DNA of 64,000 bases from Opisthorchis felineus. Lineage: Eukaryota > Platyhelminthes > Trematoda > Opisthorchiida > Opisthorchiidae. Both the position numbers and the translations under genes were made by a program. Positions 1 to 12,884 of this stretch are shown here, piece by piece. Location of the stretch: positions 137,271 through 201,270 of the forward strand of contig SJOL01007654.1 of NCBI GenBank assembly GCA_004794785.1, in the 5' to 3' direction. The notes beneath the pieces are model-generated. The model did no database searches and was not told where the DNA came from. It worked only from the letters and a program-made list of their open reading frames with translations. Numbering within the stretch: the stretch's first letter is position 1; every line of letters starts with the position of its first letter.

Positions 1-460
1 ATCTAGGATGGCTCGCTTCAGAATGCGTTCCGTCACCCTGCACGGCACGCTGGTGGGGCTTATAGGCCTGTAGCTGCCAGGCGATAGTCGGACACCAGTT
101 TTGTAGGTTGGTGTGACAATCGCTTCCTTTCGAGCAGGGGGAAGTTGGCCTCCGTAAAGCTACTGACGAAACACCAGGTAGAAATAATTTGCCGGTGTAA
201 ACGACTTTTCCTTCAGGATCCTTGGATGAACTTCTTCGGGCCCCAACGCGCAGAACGGGTTGATCTTGTGCAAGAGTTGACGAATGTCCTCCACCGTTAA
301 GACCAAATTGGTTAGAGGCTGTTCGTAGATACGCCTTGACGATATTGGATGTGACGGGAACGCCGGGGCTGAATGTAGGCCTGCATATTGTCCTCTGTAG
401 ACCTCGGGTACAACTATTGGGTCACTCGTGGGTTGCCCGTTCCTGTCCCTCAAGGAGAAT
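1..460 (-). mobile_element. CR1/jockey-like LINE, N-terminal RT fragment
   Basis: Read on the minus strand, 453 to 160 and then a shifted frame down to 1 give a protein typical of the start of a non-LTR reverse transcriptase. It contains VEDIRQLLHKINPF, then ALGPEEVHPRILKE, then a stretch ending LVFRQ. After a stop it continues as QLPPARKEAIVTPTYKTG and SYRPISPTSVPCRV. This is the region before and around RT motifs 0-2 (the SYRPIS motif is characteristic). The copy is broken by stops and cut by the window edge, so the catalytic YADD part is not present. RT family membership is clear; the clade (CR1 rather than RTE) is a weaker call. Confidence 0.75.
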
Positions 461-2378
461 GTTCATGAAGTATTCTACGCGGCCATACCTTTTGAAACAA
501 GATCATAAGCTTTGTAGGCGCAAGTTACACACCCGAGAAAGGAATAACGGATATTGTTTTCGCTGATAACTCTTAGGCTTTAGCTCTGGCCAAAAGATGG
601 AGGCAATGACGTTTTCGTACCCCAGATTAAAGATGTGCTGCAAGTATTTAAGCATCGACGTTTAAAAACACTTTAGGAACCACCCCGTTGTTTCACCGCC
701 GACTTAGTTGAACAGAATTAGACTTTGTGATGATCTTTGCACTCTCTCCTTAGGGAAGCTTTTAAAGAGCTTTCCTTAGACTCCAGTGCACTCCGACGTA
801 TGCGATTATAGAGAATGCGTTCAGAAAATCTTGGGGCACTTTTACTGGCACACTTGATCAGATCATTGAGATTGTCTCAAAGTCAGACTAAAGTCTATGA
901 GCCTGCATGTAAAGCACACAACGCATCTCGGAAAAAAAGTGTGGATGGGACCATCGCCGTTTACGGATCAGCATTCTCGTGCGGCCATAAAGCAACGAAG
1001 TATCGGTGAAGCAGGAAACCGTGTCACAAAGCGGGTCAGACCACCACCGCCTCGGTTACTCAACGCGGCCTTTAAGACGTACACTATCCTTATCCGATTT
1101 TACTTGTCCCATACTATCTCCCCTCTCCGGAGAAACGTAGGTGTATTAAATAAGTGCTAACTGTGGTGTCTTCCCGCGCCACTAGGTGCCGACTAAGAAA
1201 TTGCTCGCGACCATTTAACGTGGAGACTAAAGTGTTTTAATGTTTATCCACCAGGGCAAAAAATTGCCCTCCTGCTTTGGCCATCTGGAATTATCTGCCC
1301 GGCGAACGCAATTTTGACTTGTATATGACCGAGAATCAGCTCGGAGCCGGAGGGATCCATAGGTAAATCTGCAGATAGTCCTTGCTTGTGCCTAAACAAG
1401 CATGCGTCCGCGGGTGAAGCAAGGACAAGTAAATCATGCAAACTAGGCCGCCAGAACATGTTGTGCTGAAGGTAGATTGCGCATGCCCTGAGGTAAGGGT
1501 ACCCGCCAACTCTGGTGCCCACTGTGTGTATGGAGTTAATGGGACCAGGCTAGACAACATTGGGAAGGGTTCTGATTTTTCATTGTTTTTAGACATGGAA
1601 AAATATGGGATAGTGTTCGAAGCGATGGTGGTTGCACCACTTTATTTCTGGGGAGCCAGAGCCAATCCTTGGCATATTGTGGCTGCAAGGCTACCAGTAA
1701 GAAGTGTATACGGGACACTGACCCATCCTAGCAAAACGTCATAGACTTGTCGCAAGACAGCGCTGCACTAGGGTTTGTCGAAGCGTTCTGATTGTAGAAA
1801 GCATACTAAAACCAGAGCATGAGCGCTTCCGGTGATCTCCGGGAAAAATTAGACCCAGATTGCATTTAAATCTAGAACAAACGGCAGAGAGACGATCGGT
1901 GTACCTTTACCCATCACCGTTCCAAAAGAGGTACTGAGGTGACTCCCGGGACCAATACCGTATTTGGGTTGAGTATTGGGTCATGGGCGAGACACAATAT
2001 CTCGCAACTAGAGTGATAAAATGTCAGGTATCGAGTGTCTAGTTCAAGAGCGATCAGCAATTTAGGACGGGTTGTGGCCTTTCTGCACTGTCTGGACGGT
2101 CAGCTAGTTATTAAAGGACACTGCTGATGCCCTCTGTGAATTAACGGTGAACAGCGGTAATTTTCCTTGTGTTCTGACTACTCATGAGCAACGTGGCTCA
2201 CGCCCGTTTATTATGACGCCGTTTTGTTTCCTTGCTGCTCGTTTTCCCCCGGTTCGCCCCCACTTAAGGTCTGCTTATTCTTCAGCAACTGACGTCAATC
2301 TTTTGTTGCCCGTCCGTCATCGCTTGCAGGGTTGTTTCAGCTGTACCCATTTTCAGACGTTCACTCCGACAGAAAAGC
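461..2378. other. no recognisable gene
   Basis: Only short open frames occur here, on both strands, without splice-site support or a recognisable domain. I see no tandem repeat and no RT motif. Confidence 0.4.
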
Positions 2379-2447
2379 GGACCAACCGGGTACCGAACCC
2401 AGAGCTACCGAACGGTAGGCGAACGCGCTGTCCACTAAACTAACCTG
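2379..2447 (-). repeat. tRNA-like sequence (SINE head or tRNA pseudogene)
   Basis: On the minus strand an A-box-like TAGTTTAGTGGA is followed about 30 nt later by a B-box-like GGTTCGGTACC. The latter sits in a well-formed T arm: a 5-bp stem CTGGG/CCCGG closing a 7-nt loop TTCGGTA. The acceptor stem and anticodon arm do not fold convincingly, so a working tRNA is unlikely. It could be the 5' head of a tRNA-derived SINE family different from the one at 19378. Confidence 0.4.
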
Positions 2448-5400
2448 AAACCTAGAGGGGTCCATTTTTTGTATTACCCATGTACCGCACCTGCCAGATA
2501 GCCTTTGGCCCGATTTGTCTTAAGCGGACGAAACCGCGCAATATGGCTTGTCACGTGACACGAGCCACCGCGTCGCGCCGCCAACCGAAAGACAGTCCCT
2601 TACATCCCAAACGTACTGATTTTCTGCGCCGGTATCTCTTTATACGGCCAACTCACACTGACAAACTGCCCGTATATGTGTGTTTGCACATCGTTTAGTG
2701 CTTACTTGTTGTTGCTTCGAGAAATCCCTGCTGCTTCAGTGATTATTTTCCGCTCCTGCTGACTGCGTCATTATTGATTGTAGGTTTGCTTAATTCGCGA
2801 TGATTACTAACCCGTTTGTCTGTAGAACCAGTTCCTGTCAGTCCTCAATACATCATCTGCTGCCCACGTCTGTCTGCTCCTAGTGTCTACCGGCTGCGAA
2901 CTGCGTATAATCTAAAAGCTGCAATCATCCTGTGAGATCCATAGCCGCCCGGATCTTACCGACACTTTGTGGCAAAATTGATGCTACCGAAAGCTACTTT
3001 GGTTTGTTCGCAGATTTTGAAGTAAAACTTGCAAATTTCAGTTGCAAAAATATATAATTTTTGCTTTATATCAATCTTTTCATAGGGCACGGAAATTTCC
3101 GAGCCAGAGGTGAAAGATAATAAGAGAGCATGGTGCTCGCATTGCTGTTAATTACACGGCATACCAACCACAGACAAAATAATCAACAAAGAGCTGAGCA
3201 TGCAAATACCAAAGGCTAATGTTGCATTTTAGTGACACCAGAAGCGTGGCTACAACAATCGACACTTGCCAATGGATATAAAATTTGTAGTGTGCAATGC
3301 TCTCCGTGTGTCCGCTTTCATATGGCAGCTAGACAAGGCCGTACACTGGCATCCTTTCAAATTTCCTGGGCGGTGGCTTCTGCAGTGCGTGTAAATGAAC
3401 GTGTGTGCAAAGGCTGGTTTGAGCAAATTGGCCAGACCACATCCTAAATACAAAAATTGCGACAGAAGCCCGATAGCAAGGTGGATAATTATAGATTAAC
3501 GCACTGTCCGGCCCAAAAAATGACCCTCCGGTATGACTTCAATGGCTAGATTGAACACAGAGACTTCAGGAGGCAGGTCCGTGCTGGCAAATTTATGCAT
3601 TGTTGGAGCAAAGCACAGTAGAAAAACAAAGGCCTCCATAATGGCAAATTCAATAGCAGCATGCAAATGGATACCGTATTGAGTGACTGAGACCAGAATG
3701 TCGATTGAATTTAGCCAGTTAGCAGTGCGCTTACACAAAGAAACGGGAGTTCGTGTGCAACCGGGACGTCGAAGCCGCAACAAGCTACACAGGACAAACC
3801 TCTTTGAAAAAACTGTGAGGATATGATGAGGAACATCCATAAACTTGGTAACAATGCGCAAGAATTGAATCGCTGTAGCTGCTGATTGCTGTGGGGGCGA
3901 GTATGGTTGCACGGTATCACGCGCTGTCATACAAACGTGAGGGACTTGCGCTGACACCATAACCCTACGTAAATCTCCTTTTAATGCCATTGCACTTGGG
4001 CCGCTTGATGGCTGGTTACGAGTTTTAGTGATTTTGCCAACCGATTTTCACCTCTTATGCTAAAATTAGGCTCGTCCACAGCGAAATACTCGCTTACGGT
4101 TAAACCTTTGTGTTAGCATATTTGTGCGCGAGCTTTGAACTGTCGGAGTTCCGTAGACAAGCGGGTTCGGATACGGTGTCAGCTAACCGTGTTTCTGTCA
4201 AAGCAGAAGTTAGGCGGAATGCCGCAGCCAAACAGACTTACGGCCTGCAGCTGACCGTCGCTGTGACCGATAAGCTTGACCCTTAAATGATTAGTCAAAG
4301 GGTGGGTTGGCGTTTAGTGGGGCACCAAGTGGATGGGTTAATATAATATTATTTGCTGTCTTATGAGAGACCCTTCTCTGTCCCAGGTTTCGTATGAATC
4401 CATTGGAATTTTTATTCCTTATTCACAGCTTGGAGCCACAAGAGAGGAGGGTTATTCACTCGGTGAACGAGATTTTTATTTTGAAAGCTTCCGCTGCGTT
4501 AGTCAACGACTCATGCTTTAGCTGCAGCCGACAGGTCTTTAGGTGCAAGAGTCAGACGATATTACAAGAATAAACTTCTCTACTGCCTTGAAAACGAGAC
4601 AACACTGCCACGTTTTTAGCAGCCAATCGAGTTACATTTTGATGGAAACCCTCTTTTTCAAGCACCCGTCTTGAGACAAGAAGTCCAGGCACGTTATCGA
4701 ACCGCCTTTGAATCTCAAGATACCATTGCCGCTGGGTCAGTGTAGAACGCTGGGAACAACCCCTGTCAGCTCTGGTTGGAGGGCGGCCTGATGTTTGGTC
4801 CAATTAGACGGTTTTGGGTTCAGAACTTCAAAAGGGCAAGGGAGATGCTGTGTTTCAGTGTCACCACAGAACGGGACCTCGGGTAAATGTATCCAAACCA
4901 TACCCCAGTTGTATGGCAACTTTGCAGCAGGCCGGCCAGCCACCGTCATACTCAGTCGTTTTTCTTTGAGCTGCATACTGGAAAATAGGAAGATTGATAT
5001 ACTCACTACCATCAATCCTTGGCGTTTTCTCGAGCTTCATACTAACTGCGCAAAATTTCCTGTACTGAGGCCTGGCTCAGTCAGTTACATTAAGGTTGTA
5101 CATTTTCAATGGTTCTGCTGCTCAGCGCGGTAATAATTCCAGCAGGCTACTTCTTTATCTAATTCTGCGCTAAGTTTTCAACAGTCCACCGCAACTTTTG
5201 CGTAGGTCGTGCAACAAAAAGGTGGTAAGTACATAGCCGGGCACGTTCTTCCGTGGATGCCAACGCCAAATTACCTGTAAACGTAACTGCAGCCCAAAAC
5301 AGAACCAAGTGCAAATCTGGAACCATATCTTAGTCTTTGTGCCTGATGTAGTTTCGATAGTTTTTATAAATCCAAAATTATAAGCACAAAACTCAAACCA

Positions 5401-7930
5401 GGCACATGCTTTAGAAGAAGCCGGACAACTTCATCCAGATCTGACAAGCATTCAGTCGCCCAAACACTGGGTCAAAGGGACAGATGGATGAGGCCAGATA
5501 AACTCTGTTCACGGCACCATCTCTCGCAGAAATGAACCGCCGTGACATAAAATAAGGCCTCGTTAATTTACCCACGTTCTCCGTTTGTGTAACACACCGC
5601 TTTTGTTAACTGTTCGTGTTCATCTTGTCTGTCATCATCCAGAAATGAACCAATAAAAAGTGGAATAAAATTTCAAGTCGGAAGCAGATTAAAGAATGAA
5701 GAACACCTTCATAATCTGTATAATTTTAGTTGGCGTCTTACGTTTTACTCACTTCCACAATTCACACTGGCTTCGCAACCGGCTGATCAGTGATGGACCC
5801 CGACAATACTACATAATTTATTCATTCGGCCCTCCCTGGCGGCGCACCTTGGCCAGAGAAAAGCCGCATGTTTTTTGGATCCGGACGAAGCCTCTTAAGC
5901 TGAGCACCAGCCCTCATCACATGTATGATGATTTTCATACGTAGCCACAGGAATGCTATAAAGAGTGGACAAAAGGGTATGTTGAGAGTAACTAACTAAG
6001 CAGAAAATAAGTGCACGCTGAAACATGTGCACCATGTTCTTGGAACTAGAGTCTAGAATATAAGTATCTTCGAGCGGGAAGCAGTGTCAGGTGGCTGCTG
6101 AAAAGGCTGATACTCCGTAAATCCGCAAGCTTCTATCGTAAAGTCTTGTTCAGAACGCTGAGCGCTAGCGTGGAAGCTTGGATGAATAGAGACACGACAG
6201 CCCCGAAGAAGGTCCAGCACCAACTCACCAGGTCGAAGTGGGTTGCAGAGGCTCAGAGTGCGAAAACGGATTTAAAACTTCAAAGGGTGACCAGTGACTG
6301 ACCAGTAACTGACGAGTAACTGAACCTAATCACCGTATCAGTGCAATCCTATAGACTCGAGGTGGAGTTTTATCTAGCACGTAAGAAAAACACGCATTGT
6401 GAATGATTATCCATTAGTTGTCTGCATGAATTACAAGGTCGGTAGCAAGTAATTAATGGAATCACACCCCTAGTGCCACCCAGTGGGCCCGTGGGCTTGC
6501 CGACCACGTGCTCGGCGCCACGTCCTTTCAGGGATTTGCTGTGCCTCAGTTTGATGTGCGGCAGAATGTTATTACCTTGGGTACCATCCGGAACTGAACT
6601 TGGTGGGGCCTAATGCAACGAAGCAAGCATAATGTGTAGAGGTCTCCACACCTGAAACGTGCGGCAGCGCCCCTTTTCGGGTATGGTTATTTCAAGAGTG
6701 CGGTGGCACTGATTCTGTGAACGGAAATGAGGGTTCGGAGAGGATTTTTGTGAGTACCGTCCGGGGGTAAGGGATGGTCGGCCGATTAGCTAACCTGCTA
6801 TTAGGTCGGGCGTGCTCTGTGATTTTGTTTAGAATCAGGGGAGTGGTTGCACTTTTGATACAAAGAGAAGTTCCAGTTTCCCTCTTTAATACCATCCCTG
6901 CTCTGGTTGCTCCTCCTAACCGAGTGCTAAACAGTTTCCGACAGAGCCTCGTCCATTTTAAGGTATGCGGGGTGGACTAACATGAGATACTCCGGAGAGA
7001 TACGCTCCAGAATCTTGTAGTGGTGGCAATCGGTCCCCGATATAGCGGCTTCAACGCACAACCCAACAAATATCTTCAGTATTCAAGGGCGCATCTACTC
7101 ACTTGGTTTTCCAACGGGTTACACTGCTGGCGATACTGCGGGATATAGGTAGCTCGGATGCAGTGAGTGATTGCTGGTCTCTTGAACTGATCAACTCCGC
7201 ACTGACGATATCACCTCAACTGGTGATGAAACGCTTGCAGTCCACCTACTAAGCTCGGCGAACAGATCAGCAACCAAGGTGGTACTGCATCCAAACTGCA
7301 CGACAATCGGGTGGCTGTTCACTGAACGTTATCCTACCGTGGAGCACACACGGGAAGTAAATGCAGTTCAGAACGTGTTCTTGTACTCGTACCTTCAGGT
7401 TTAACCGTCCTGACCGGTGCACACCAAGACCTCGTTGTGTGCTGCAGACGGAATTACAACTCCCGTGTCCATTCTTCGCTAGCTGGTCCACCCACTATGA
7501 TATATCGAACGACAGGGTAGACTGGGATAGCCTTTTATGGGGACAAAAGAAGATTGCTACAACCGTATTTATAGGTTTATCTCAGAAGTTTCCGTAAGGT
7601 CACGCCAGAAAGTTCGTCAGGGTGGAGTGTCAAAGTAAAAGTGGTCGAGTCTGATTGGCTCATGCTTTAGCTAATCAGGGCATGATATCGTTTGGTCCGT
7701 AGCGGGCTCGCGGTGCTGTTTGGTTATTTCGCTCGGCTTCCCCAATGCAAAACAATTTTATTTGTCTTGACGACCAAAAAATCATCTAAAACTCGTTAAT
7801 GCCATCACCACTGTGTTTAGTAACAGGTTGTTACTGTTGATCAGATGGCTGTACAGCGAGCTCTGTGGTTGCGTTGCAGGCATTTCGTCCGGTAGTATGC
7901 ACTCTATCCCTAGCAGCACACACAGTCCAA
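2448..7930. other. long stretch without an identified gene
   Basis: The longest open frame is 164 codons at 3496-3990 on the minus strand. It matches no family I recognise and has no clear start context or flanking splice logic. No LINE, SINE or PLE motif was recognised. Any exons here would be short and I cannot support them. Confidence 0.35.
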
Positions 7931-8007
7931 AATAACCAAGTTTTCTGGTTATATAACAGTTATATAACCGTCTAATAACCACCTTTTATGGTTTACAGGT
8001 GGTTATT
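7931..8007. repeat. cluster of GGTTAT/ATAACC inverted repeats
   Basis: Three hairpin-forming units lie side by side. ATAACCA and TGGTTAT pair across 7931-7951. GGTTATATAAC and GTTATATAACC form a perfect 11-bp palindrome around one central A at 7947-7969. AATAACCACC (7974-7983) pairs with GGTGGTTATT (7998-8007). Just downstream CGTGTTTTCCGGTT occurs twice as a direct repeat between 8030 and 8080. No open frame covers the cluster. It could be the terminus of a small DNA transposon or a foldback element; I cannot name a family. Confidence 0.7.
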
Positions 8008-8574
8008 TGCACCATCACAGCCGACATATGACCGTGTTTTCCGGTTATTGGACGGTCAAATAAACGTGTTTTCCGGTTGTGTTGCACGTTGCAGCAGTCC
8101 GACGTTGAAGGTCCGGCCGAGGAACAGCGTAGCTTGTAAGTAGTTAATCATTATATCTATTGATATTATCTGCTCAGTAATGCTGAGGTACGCCACGTGA
8201 TTTTCAAGGAATGCAACTCCGTCGATAAAACAAAAGGTCACAGTTCACAGGCTGTGTTGATTGGGCCGTGTGCTTTGATGTTTCGCAGGATGTTTTAGGC
8301 GAAGACGGTCTAGTAGCTTCAAGTCTGCAAGAGCTCTTACCAGTCGACACAACGGAGTCGTCAACTGCCGTCTCCTCTTATGGGGACCCCTGGTCGAGCA
8401 AACCAATGGTTGTGATCCTGACCAATATGGCCTTGCCCCACATCCAAAGGCGGTGCTGCACCTACCACCACTTTCAGTACGTAGCTCTCAGTCCATTATT
8501 TATGACGCAAACAACGCCTAACTCCCCAGCGTAATCGGGGACGGGTATCTCTGGAAACGGCTGGTGTCGTCCTA

Positions 8575-9027
8575 TTGCACCTTACTGAAATGTTCTCGTA
8601 TGAACCTCTAGTGTGGAAGTCTTATTCGCTGCCTTCTTTTGGCGGTGGTTTCACTGGTGAAATGGTGAACATGGGTGTCAGTACTATAATCTGTTTGACG
8701 GTCCATTTGTTGTCTGCGTGGGAGAGCTGGCTAAACCCTGATTCCAAACCAGCACGGCGAGTAGGTAAATCGGTTCCAATGGATTGGGTAAGTGTGGTCA
8801 CTGCGAATCCAAAGGCCATACTGGTGTTGCTAATCCTCTGTTCTCTGCACGTTTTCGCTGCATTACAGATTGCACTTGGTTGTGCAACGGCTCTGGGTGC
8901 ATTCTCGATCGAAAACCGGATGGCCTCGGGGACTCACCCCGTAACAAGTTATGAAACTTCAATGATGCTATCTCTAATACGCAACCTCGTTCTCGCTGCA
9001 TTTCCGGAAAGCGACATCCTTTGCTAA
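8575..9027 (+). other. unassigned 150-codon open frame
   Basis: An uninterrupted frame of 150 codons contains a long hydrophobic run (AILVLLILCSLHVFAALQIA, about residues 81-100) and a weaker one (about 36-48). No domain is recognised, and there is no splice or promoter evidence. It ends just upstream of a decayed LINE endonuclease, so it may be a chance frame in repeat DNA. Confidence 0.2.
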
Positions 9028-9089
9028 CCAGCGGCTGAGTTGGCCAGAAAGCAAGCTGGGGCTCTCAATTTAATGAAGCAGCTCTTCAG

Positions 9090-9940
9090 TAGTTGTTGGA
9101 CTGTCCGTACACTACTTGACGCTTCCAGCCAAAGCATCTACACGCGCGGCTTTTGTTACTATCGATTGACTATCAGCCGTCTTTCAGAGACCCGGTTACC
9201 TAATTAAGGTACACGACGAATTCTAGCTCCTGGACCAAACGTTCTTTACTAGCCTTATCACAGTGTACAACTCGAGTGCCCACGATTTACCTATTGTCCT
9301 AAGTAGCCGAGCTACCAGTGTACTTATTGCCCGGAATCCGGTATTCCCAAGGCTTACGGTGGCCCGTTTCAGGGGGATCCCCTTGACCTTAACTGTAATA
9401 GCTGTTTACGCCTCCACACTTGTATCGCACGCGACCGTAAGGGTGGAGTTTTATGCACAGTTGTGGCGGGTGATCATCAGGGCCTCAAGACGAGCCTTCT
9501 TGAGAATGGCGGGTGATGGGAACACCCGAGATAGACATGGCATCAATACGCGCCATATACTTCGCCTTTTTTGTCAGTGGTGTGGAGACGGCGAAAGGCT
9601 CGTTAACATCGCCTCTCTTACTCACCTTGCTACCAACTCCGTTTCCCAGCACCCTTGAAAACATTCACGAATGTTGTATTTGAACACCCGCCACACGGCC
9701 TCCCTGGTAGACTTTATTCTGGTGAGCGCACGATGAGCCTTATCATTGAAGGATTGTAGATCTTATAGAGATGCGAATTTTAAAAACACAGGAAATGCAA
9801 ATCGCAGACTTATGCGATCGAAAATTAAAGCTCAACTCGCGATGGACGAAAAAAGTGTCCTCCAAAACACACGAACAGCGCCACATGGCATCCAGAAGAA
9901 CCAACGGACTCTTTACGATATAACGGAATAACCACAACGC
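9090..9940 (+). mobile_element. RTE-type LINE, apurinic endonuclease remnant
   Basis: Three frames together spell an AP-endonuclease domain of a non-LTR retrotransposon. A decayed opening near 9140-9190 resembles the usual LSETR motif. Then come ARNPVFPRLTVARFRGIPL, VIAVYASTLVS, RMAGDGNTRDRHGINTR (the domain's usual GDxNAR site, here GDGNTR) and HLATNSV in 9263-9658. Shifted frames continue with LVDFILVSAR and SRSYRDANF to about 9935. Frameshifts and the altered active-site motif show it is dead. The RT part does not follow: the copy ends before the SINE at 10317. Confidence 0.75.
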
Positions 9941-10316
9941 CAACAGCTCTGACCGTTTGGCTGACCAACTGGTTCAAGTGAACGACCAGTGGGTGATTTT
10001 GAAAACCTTTATACAACAGGCCGCTGTAGACCCGCTAGGCTATGTGCGACATCGCAAGGTTCAGTCCAGTTCAGTATACCAGCTGTAAAACATATAACAA
10101 TGGTACGTTGGTTCGGGCCGCTGCTATCCGGATTACCGGAAAATGGGAGAGCATGGGGCGTGTAGTCAAGCATTGAAGCTGATGTCGTGATCAGTTACGT
10201 CGTATTATATCTTGCTCCCGCGGAACACGTGGCTTTGCAGCTGCGCATTAAGGGCGATAGCTTTAATGCCAAAGCCTCACTGACTTCGTCTTTGTGACAC
10301 GTCTGTCCGTTACATT

Positions 10317-10505
10317 GGGGGAGAGGTGGCTCAGTGGTTAGAGCCAGAATTTACTGACCGGAAGGTCCGTGGTTCCAACGTGGTCTCTGTCTCTCGATTT
10401 CTCCTGTCTAGCCTCGGGCAACCTGACAATATCCCAGTCCTCGTGCTTCCCTCGGGTAGCATGGCAGCTGAGCACCGAAAGGGTGTTACAGCTGAACGTT
10501 TTCTT
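10317..10505 (+). repeat. tRNA-derived SINE, copy 1
   Basis: A copy of the roughly 190-bp SINE found eight times in the window. The A box is intact (TGGCTCAGTGGTTAGAGC, 10327-10344). The B box is damaged (GGTTCCAACG instead of GGTTCGAACC, near 10371). The family-specific body follows (CTCGTGCTTCCCTCGGGTAG, then GTTACAGCTGAACG). I find no clear target-site duplication, which fits an old copy. Confidence 0.8.
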
Positions 10506-10839
10506 CAGTTTCATTAACCATGAATGAGTTCAGTCCCGGGGTCTCTAACAAAAGTGACGGTAGTTGTTAACCTTACTGAGTTTACTTGTTAGTGCTTCCG
10601 CACTTCGTTGGCGGGTCATAGCCGATCCATCAACCAGTTGATTCCACTCGGCGCGGTGCTTGGTGAAATGAGTTCTGCTAAGCAGACGGTACTCTGGCAT
10701 TCAAAGTATCTAGCCCAACCAGCGCAACTTGTGGTGCGTGAGTGGCTCATCCAACGTGGGGGAGTTCCTGTTTTCTAAAACCACCCTGCGTGCCTCAAAA
10801 TTGCCTATCCGGTGTTCTCACTATACCCGGTCAATGCTT

Positions 10840-11810
10840 CGGAGACACCTATCGCCAAACACGCAGTTTTTTACATCCTGTGTGTGTATAGGGGCCACGT
10901 TTCTGATCCATAAAGCAGTGTGGATCGCACCGCCGCAGTATATAGTCAGTCTTTGACAGACAAAGTCGGCACCGTAAGTGTTGGAGGATGGCAAAAGCTG
11001 CCATCGCCTCCGCGATTTGAGAAATAATCCCATTTCCAGTCAGTTTACCGGAACGTATACAATTGTCCAAGTAAAACGTCGATGGACTGGTCTGCAAGCA
11101 TGAGGTTTGGATTTGATCCCGCCCACTCTTGTAGCAGCACTTTGCACGCGTGAAGCACATACTTAACCGTACGGCAGAATAATCTAGGCCATTTAAGGTG
11201 GTTTGCATCTTTGAAGGATCAGAACCAAGGAGAGAAATATCGTCCGCGTACTCAATGTCTGTGAGCGAACACCCCGAGAATATTTCGACTCCCGAAGTTT
11301 CACGGACGGACAGAAAAGTTACAACCAACACGTCAGTAACAAAGTTGAAGAGAAATAATGAGAGAGAAGTCACTGGATGTGGCGAACTTATACGAAAGAA
11401 TGAGTTCGCAAACAGCAGGTTTTAGATCAGGAAAATTGGCCAACGTGGGATGATTGGAAGAGGGGCGTTGTTCACGAACTTGTTTCAAGGTAAAGATACA
11501 GTCGATGCGTCCTCGGCCAAGGCGGAACCCAACTTGATTCTTCAACCTATGTTCCTCCAGATAATTGATCAACCTTTGCAAAATAATGCCAGAGAGCACC
11601 CTGAATGCCGTGGCTACCAGGCGGACGCTGCAGTTGTTTCCTCATAACATCCTTGCGCTATTTTTGAAGATTGAGATCACAGTCGAGGCGCCCCATTCCG
11701 CTGGTGTCCGCTCCAAATCTTCCGTATTAAAGTCGTCACACTGCTTACCAGGGTTTTGACACCTTTGAAATCTGCGGGATGAAAGCCATCCGGGCCGGGT
11801 ACCGGGTACC
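10840..11810 (-). mobile_element. LINE reverse transcriptase remnant (family 2)
   Basis: Minus-strand frames give, in order from 11810 downward, a fragment resembling DGxPAEVFK, then NNCSVRLVATAFRVLSGI, NQVGFRLGRGRIDCIFTLKQ and LFLFNFVTDVL. The catalytic-loop motif IEYADDISLLGSD follows near 11240, then VRLSMCFTRAKC. These are motifs 2 to 6 of a non-LTR RT in the right order, but spread over three frames with stops and an internal deletion that removes motif A. Its 5' neighbour on the same strand beyond the insertion at 11815-12871 is an endonuclease domain that may belong to the same copy. Confidence 0.8.
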
Positions 11811-11814
11811 AAAA

Positions 11815-12871
11815 CCCCGGTGTTCAGATAGCCTGTGACGAAAACCTTGTCGATCTGGAATATGCAGACGACATCGTTCTCATCTTCGAAGAGGAGGAGA
11901 GGGCGCAGACCTTTTTGGATGAACTGACCAAAGTCATCCCGTCCTTTGGTATGCACTTTGCACCCACAAAGTGTAAGGTCATGCTGCTGGACATGCAGTC
12001 ACGCCACTTACAATCCAGGGAGAGGCACTGGAAGTTGTGGAGCATTTTACATATCTTGGAAGTTGTATTAGTTCTGATTGTAGTGTGACAGAAGAGGTCA
12101 ATGCATGAATCTGCAAGGCTCGGGTCGCGTTTGCTAATTTGAGGCACCTATGGCGTCAAAGTGGTGTATCCCTGAAATTCAAGGGACGTGTGTATCAAGC
12201 TACAGTGCGGGCTGTTTTGTTGTATGGCTGTGAGACCTAGCCTGTTCGAGCAGCGGAACTGAGACGTCTTCAGGTGTTTGACAGTCGTCTCAGAACCATA
12301 GCTCGTGTGTGTTGGTGTCGGCGAATCCGTATCGAGACAGTTAGAAGCGAGTTTTTGGTTGTGCAACGGGTAATTCCATTGAAGAATGTGTCCAGCACCA
12401 GAAGCTGCGTTGGTTGGGACACGTGTTGCGTAGGCCTAATCATCGTTTGCCGAAGAGAGTGCTGTTTTCCATGCCCAATTCAGAGTGGCGGAAGCAGAGA
12501 GGTGGCCAACCCTTGACCTGGCAGAGGGGTATGAAGGAGATTACGAAACGCTTGGGTGCTGTCGGTGCCACTCGCCTTCCAGATTGGGGACCGCGTGATC
12601 CTCACTGCGCCTGGTTGGAGACGCTGCAAGATATGGCTGCCAACCGATGTCAGTGGCGATCTTGTTGTCAGTTTCTATCCAGATTGCCTGAATGAGTGTC
12701 TGGAGGCGTATGCGCCTCTGAATGATTGTAGTAAGCTAGCACTAAGTCCCTTCCCCGTCTACCTTTATTCTTTCCTTCACAATAAGGCTTTCAAATAAAT
12801 CATGGTTGTACGGCAGCGAAGCATCGGTGTTGAACACTGATGTCATGCTGTCGATGGTGATGATGATGAGT
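11815..12871 (+). mobile_element. RTE element, 3' half with GAT-repeat tail (family 3)
   Basis: The copy begins with frames giving [14 protein letters not shown] (the RT YADD box) and LTKVIPSFGMHFAPTKCK. It then runs through the thumb/C-terminal region ([25 protein letters not shown]) and the conserved tail block MGHVLRRPNHR ... [20 protein letters not shown] in 12414-12695. The 3' untranslated part carries TTTATTC and CAAATAAA and ends in (GAT)n at about 12856-12871, the simple-repeat tail usual for RTE elements. Frameshifts interrupt the reading frame. It is very similar in sequence to the copies starting at 16860 and 59160. Confidence 0.85.
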
Positions 12872-12884
12872 TCCTTTGATTTCC

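Noticed and set aside
160..453. Host gene encoding a 97-residue protein
   Set aside because: Motif order identifies it as the start of a LINE reverse transcriptase.
3496..3990. 164-codon minus-strand open frame as a gene
   Set aside because: No domain, no splice or start context, and the opposite strand is also partly open; length alone is not enough in 64 kb of animal DNA.
8575..9027. Membrane protein gene
   Set aside because: Hydrophobic runs exist but nothing conserved; kept only as an unassigned frame.
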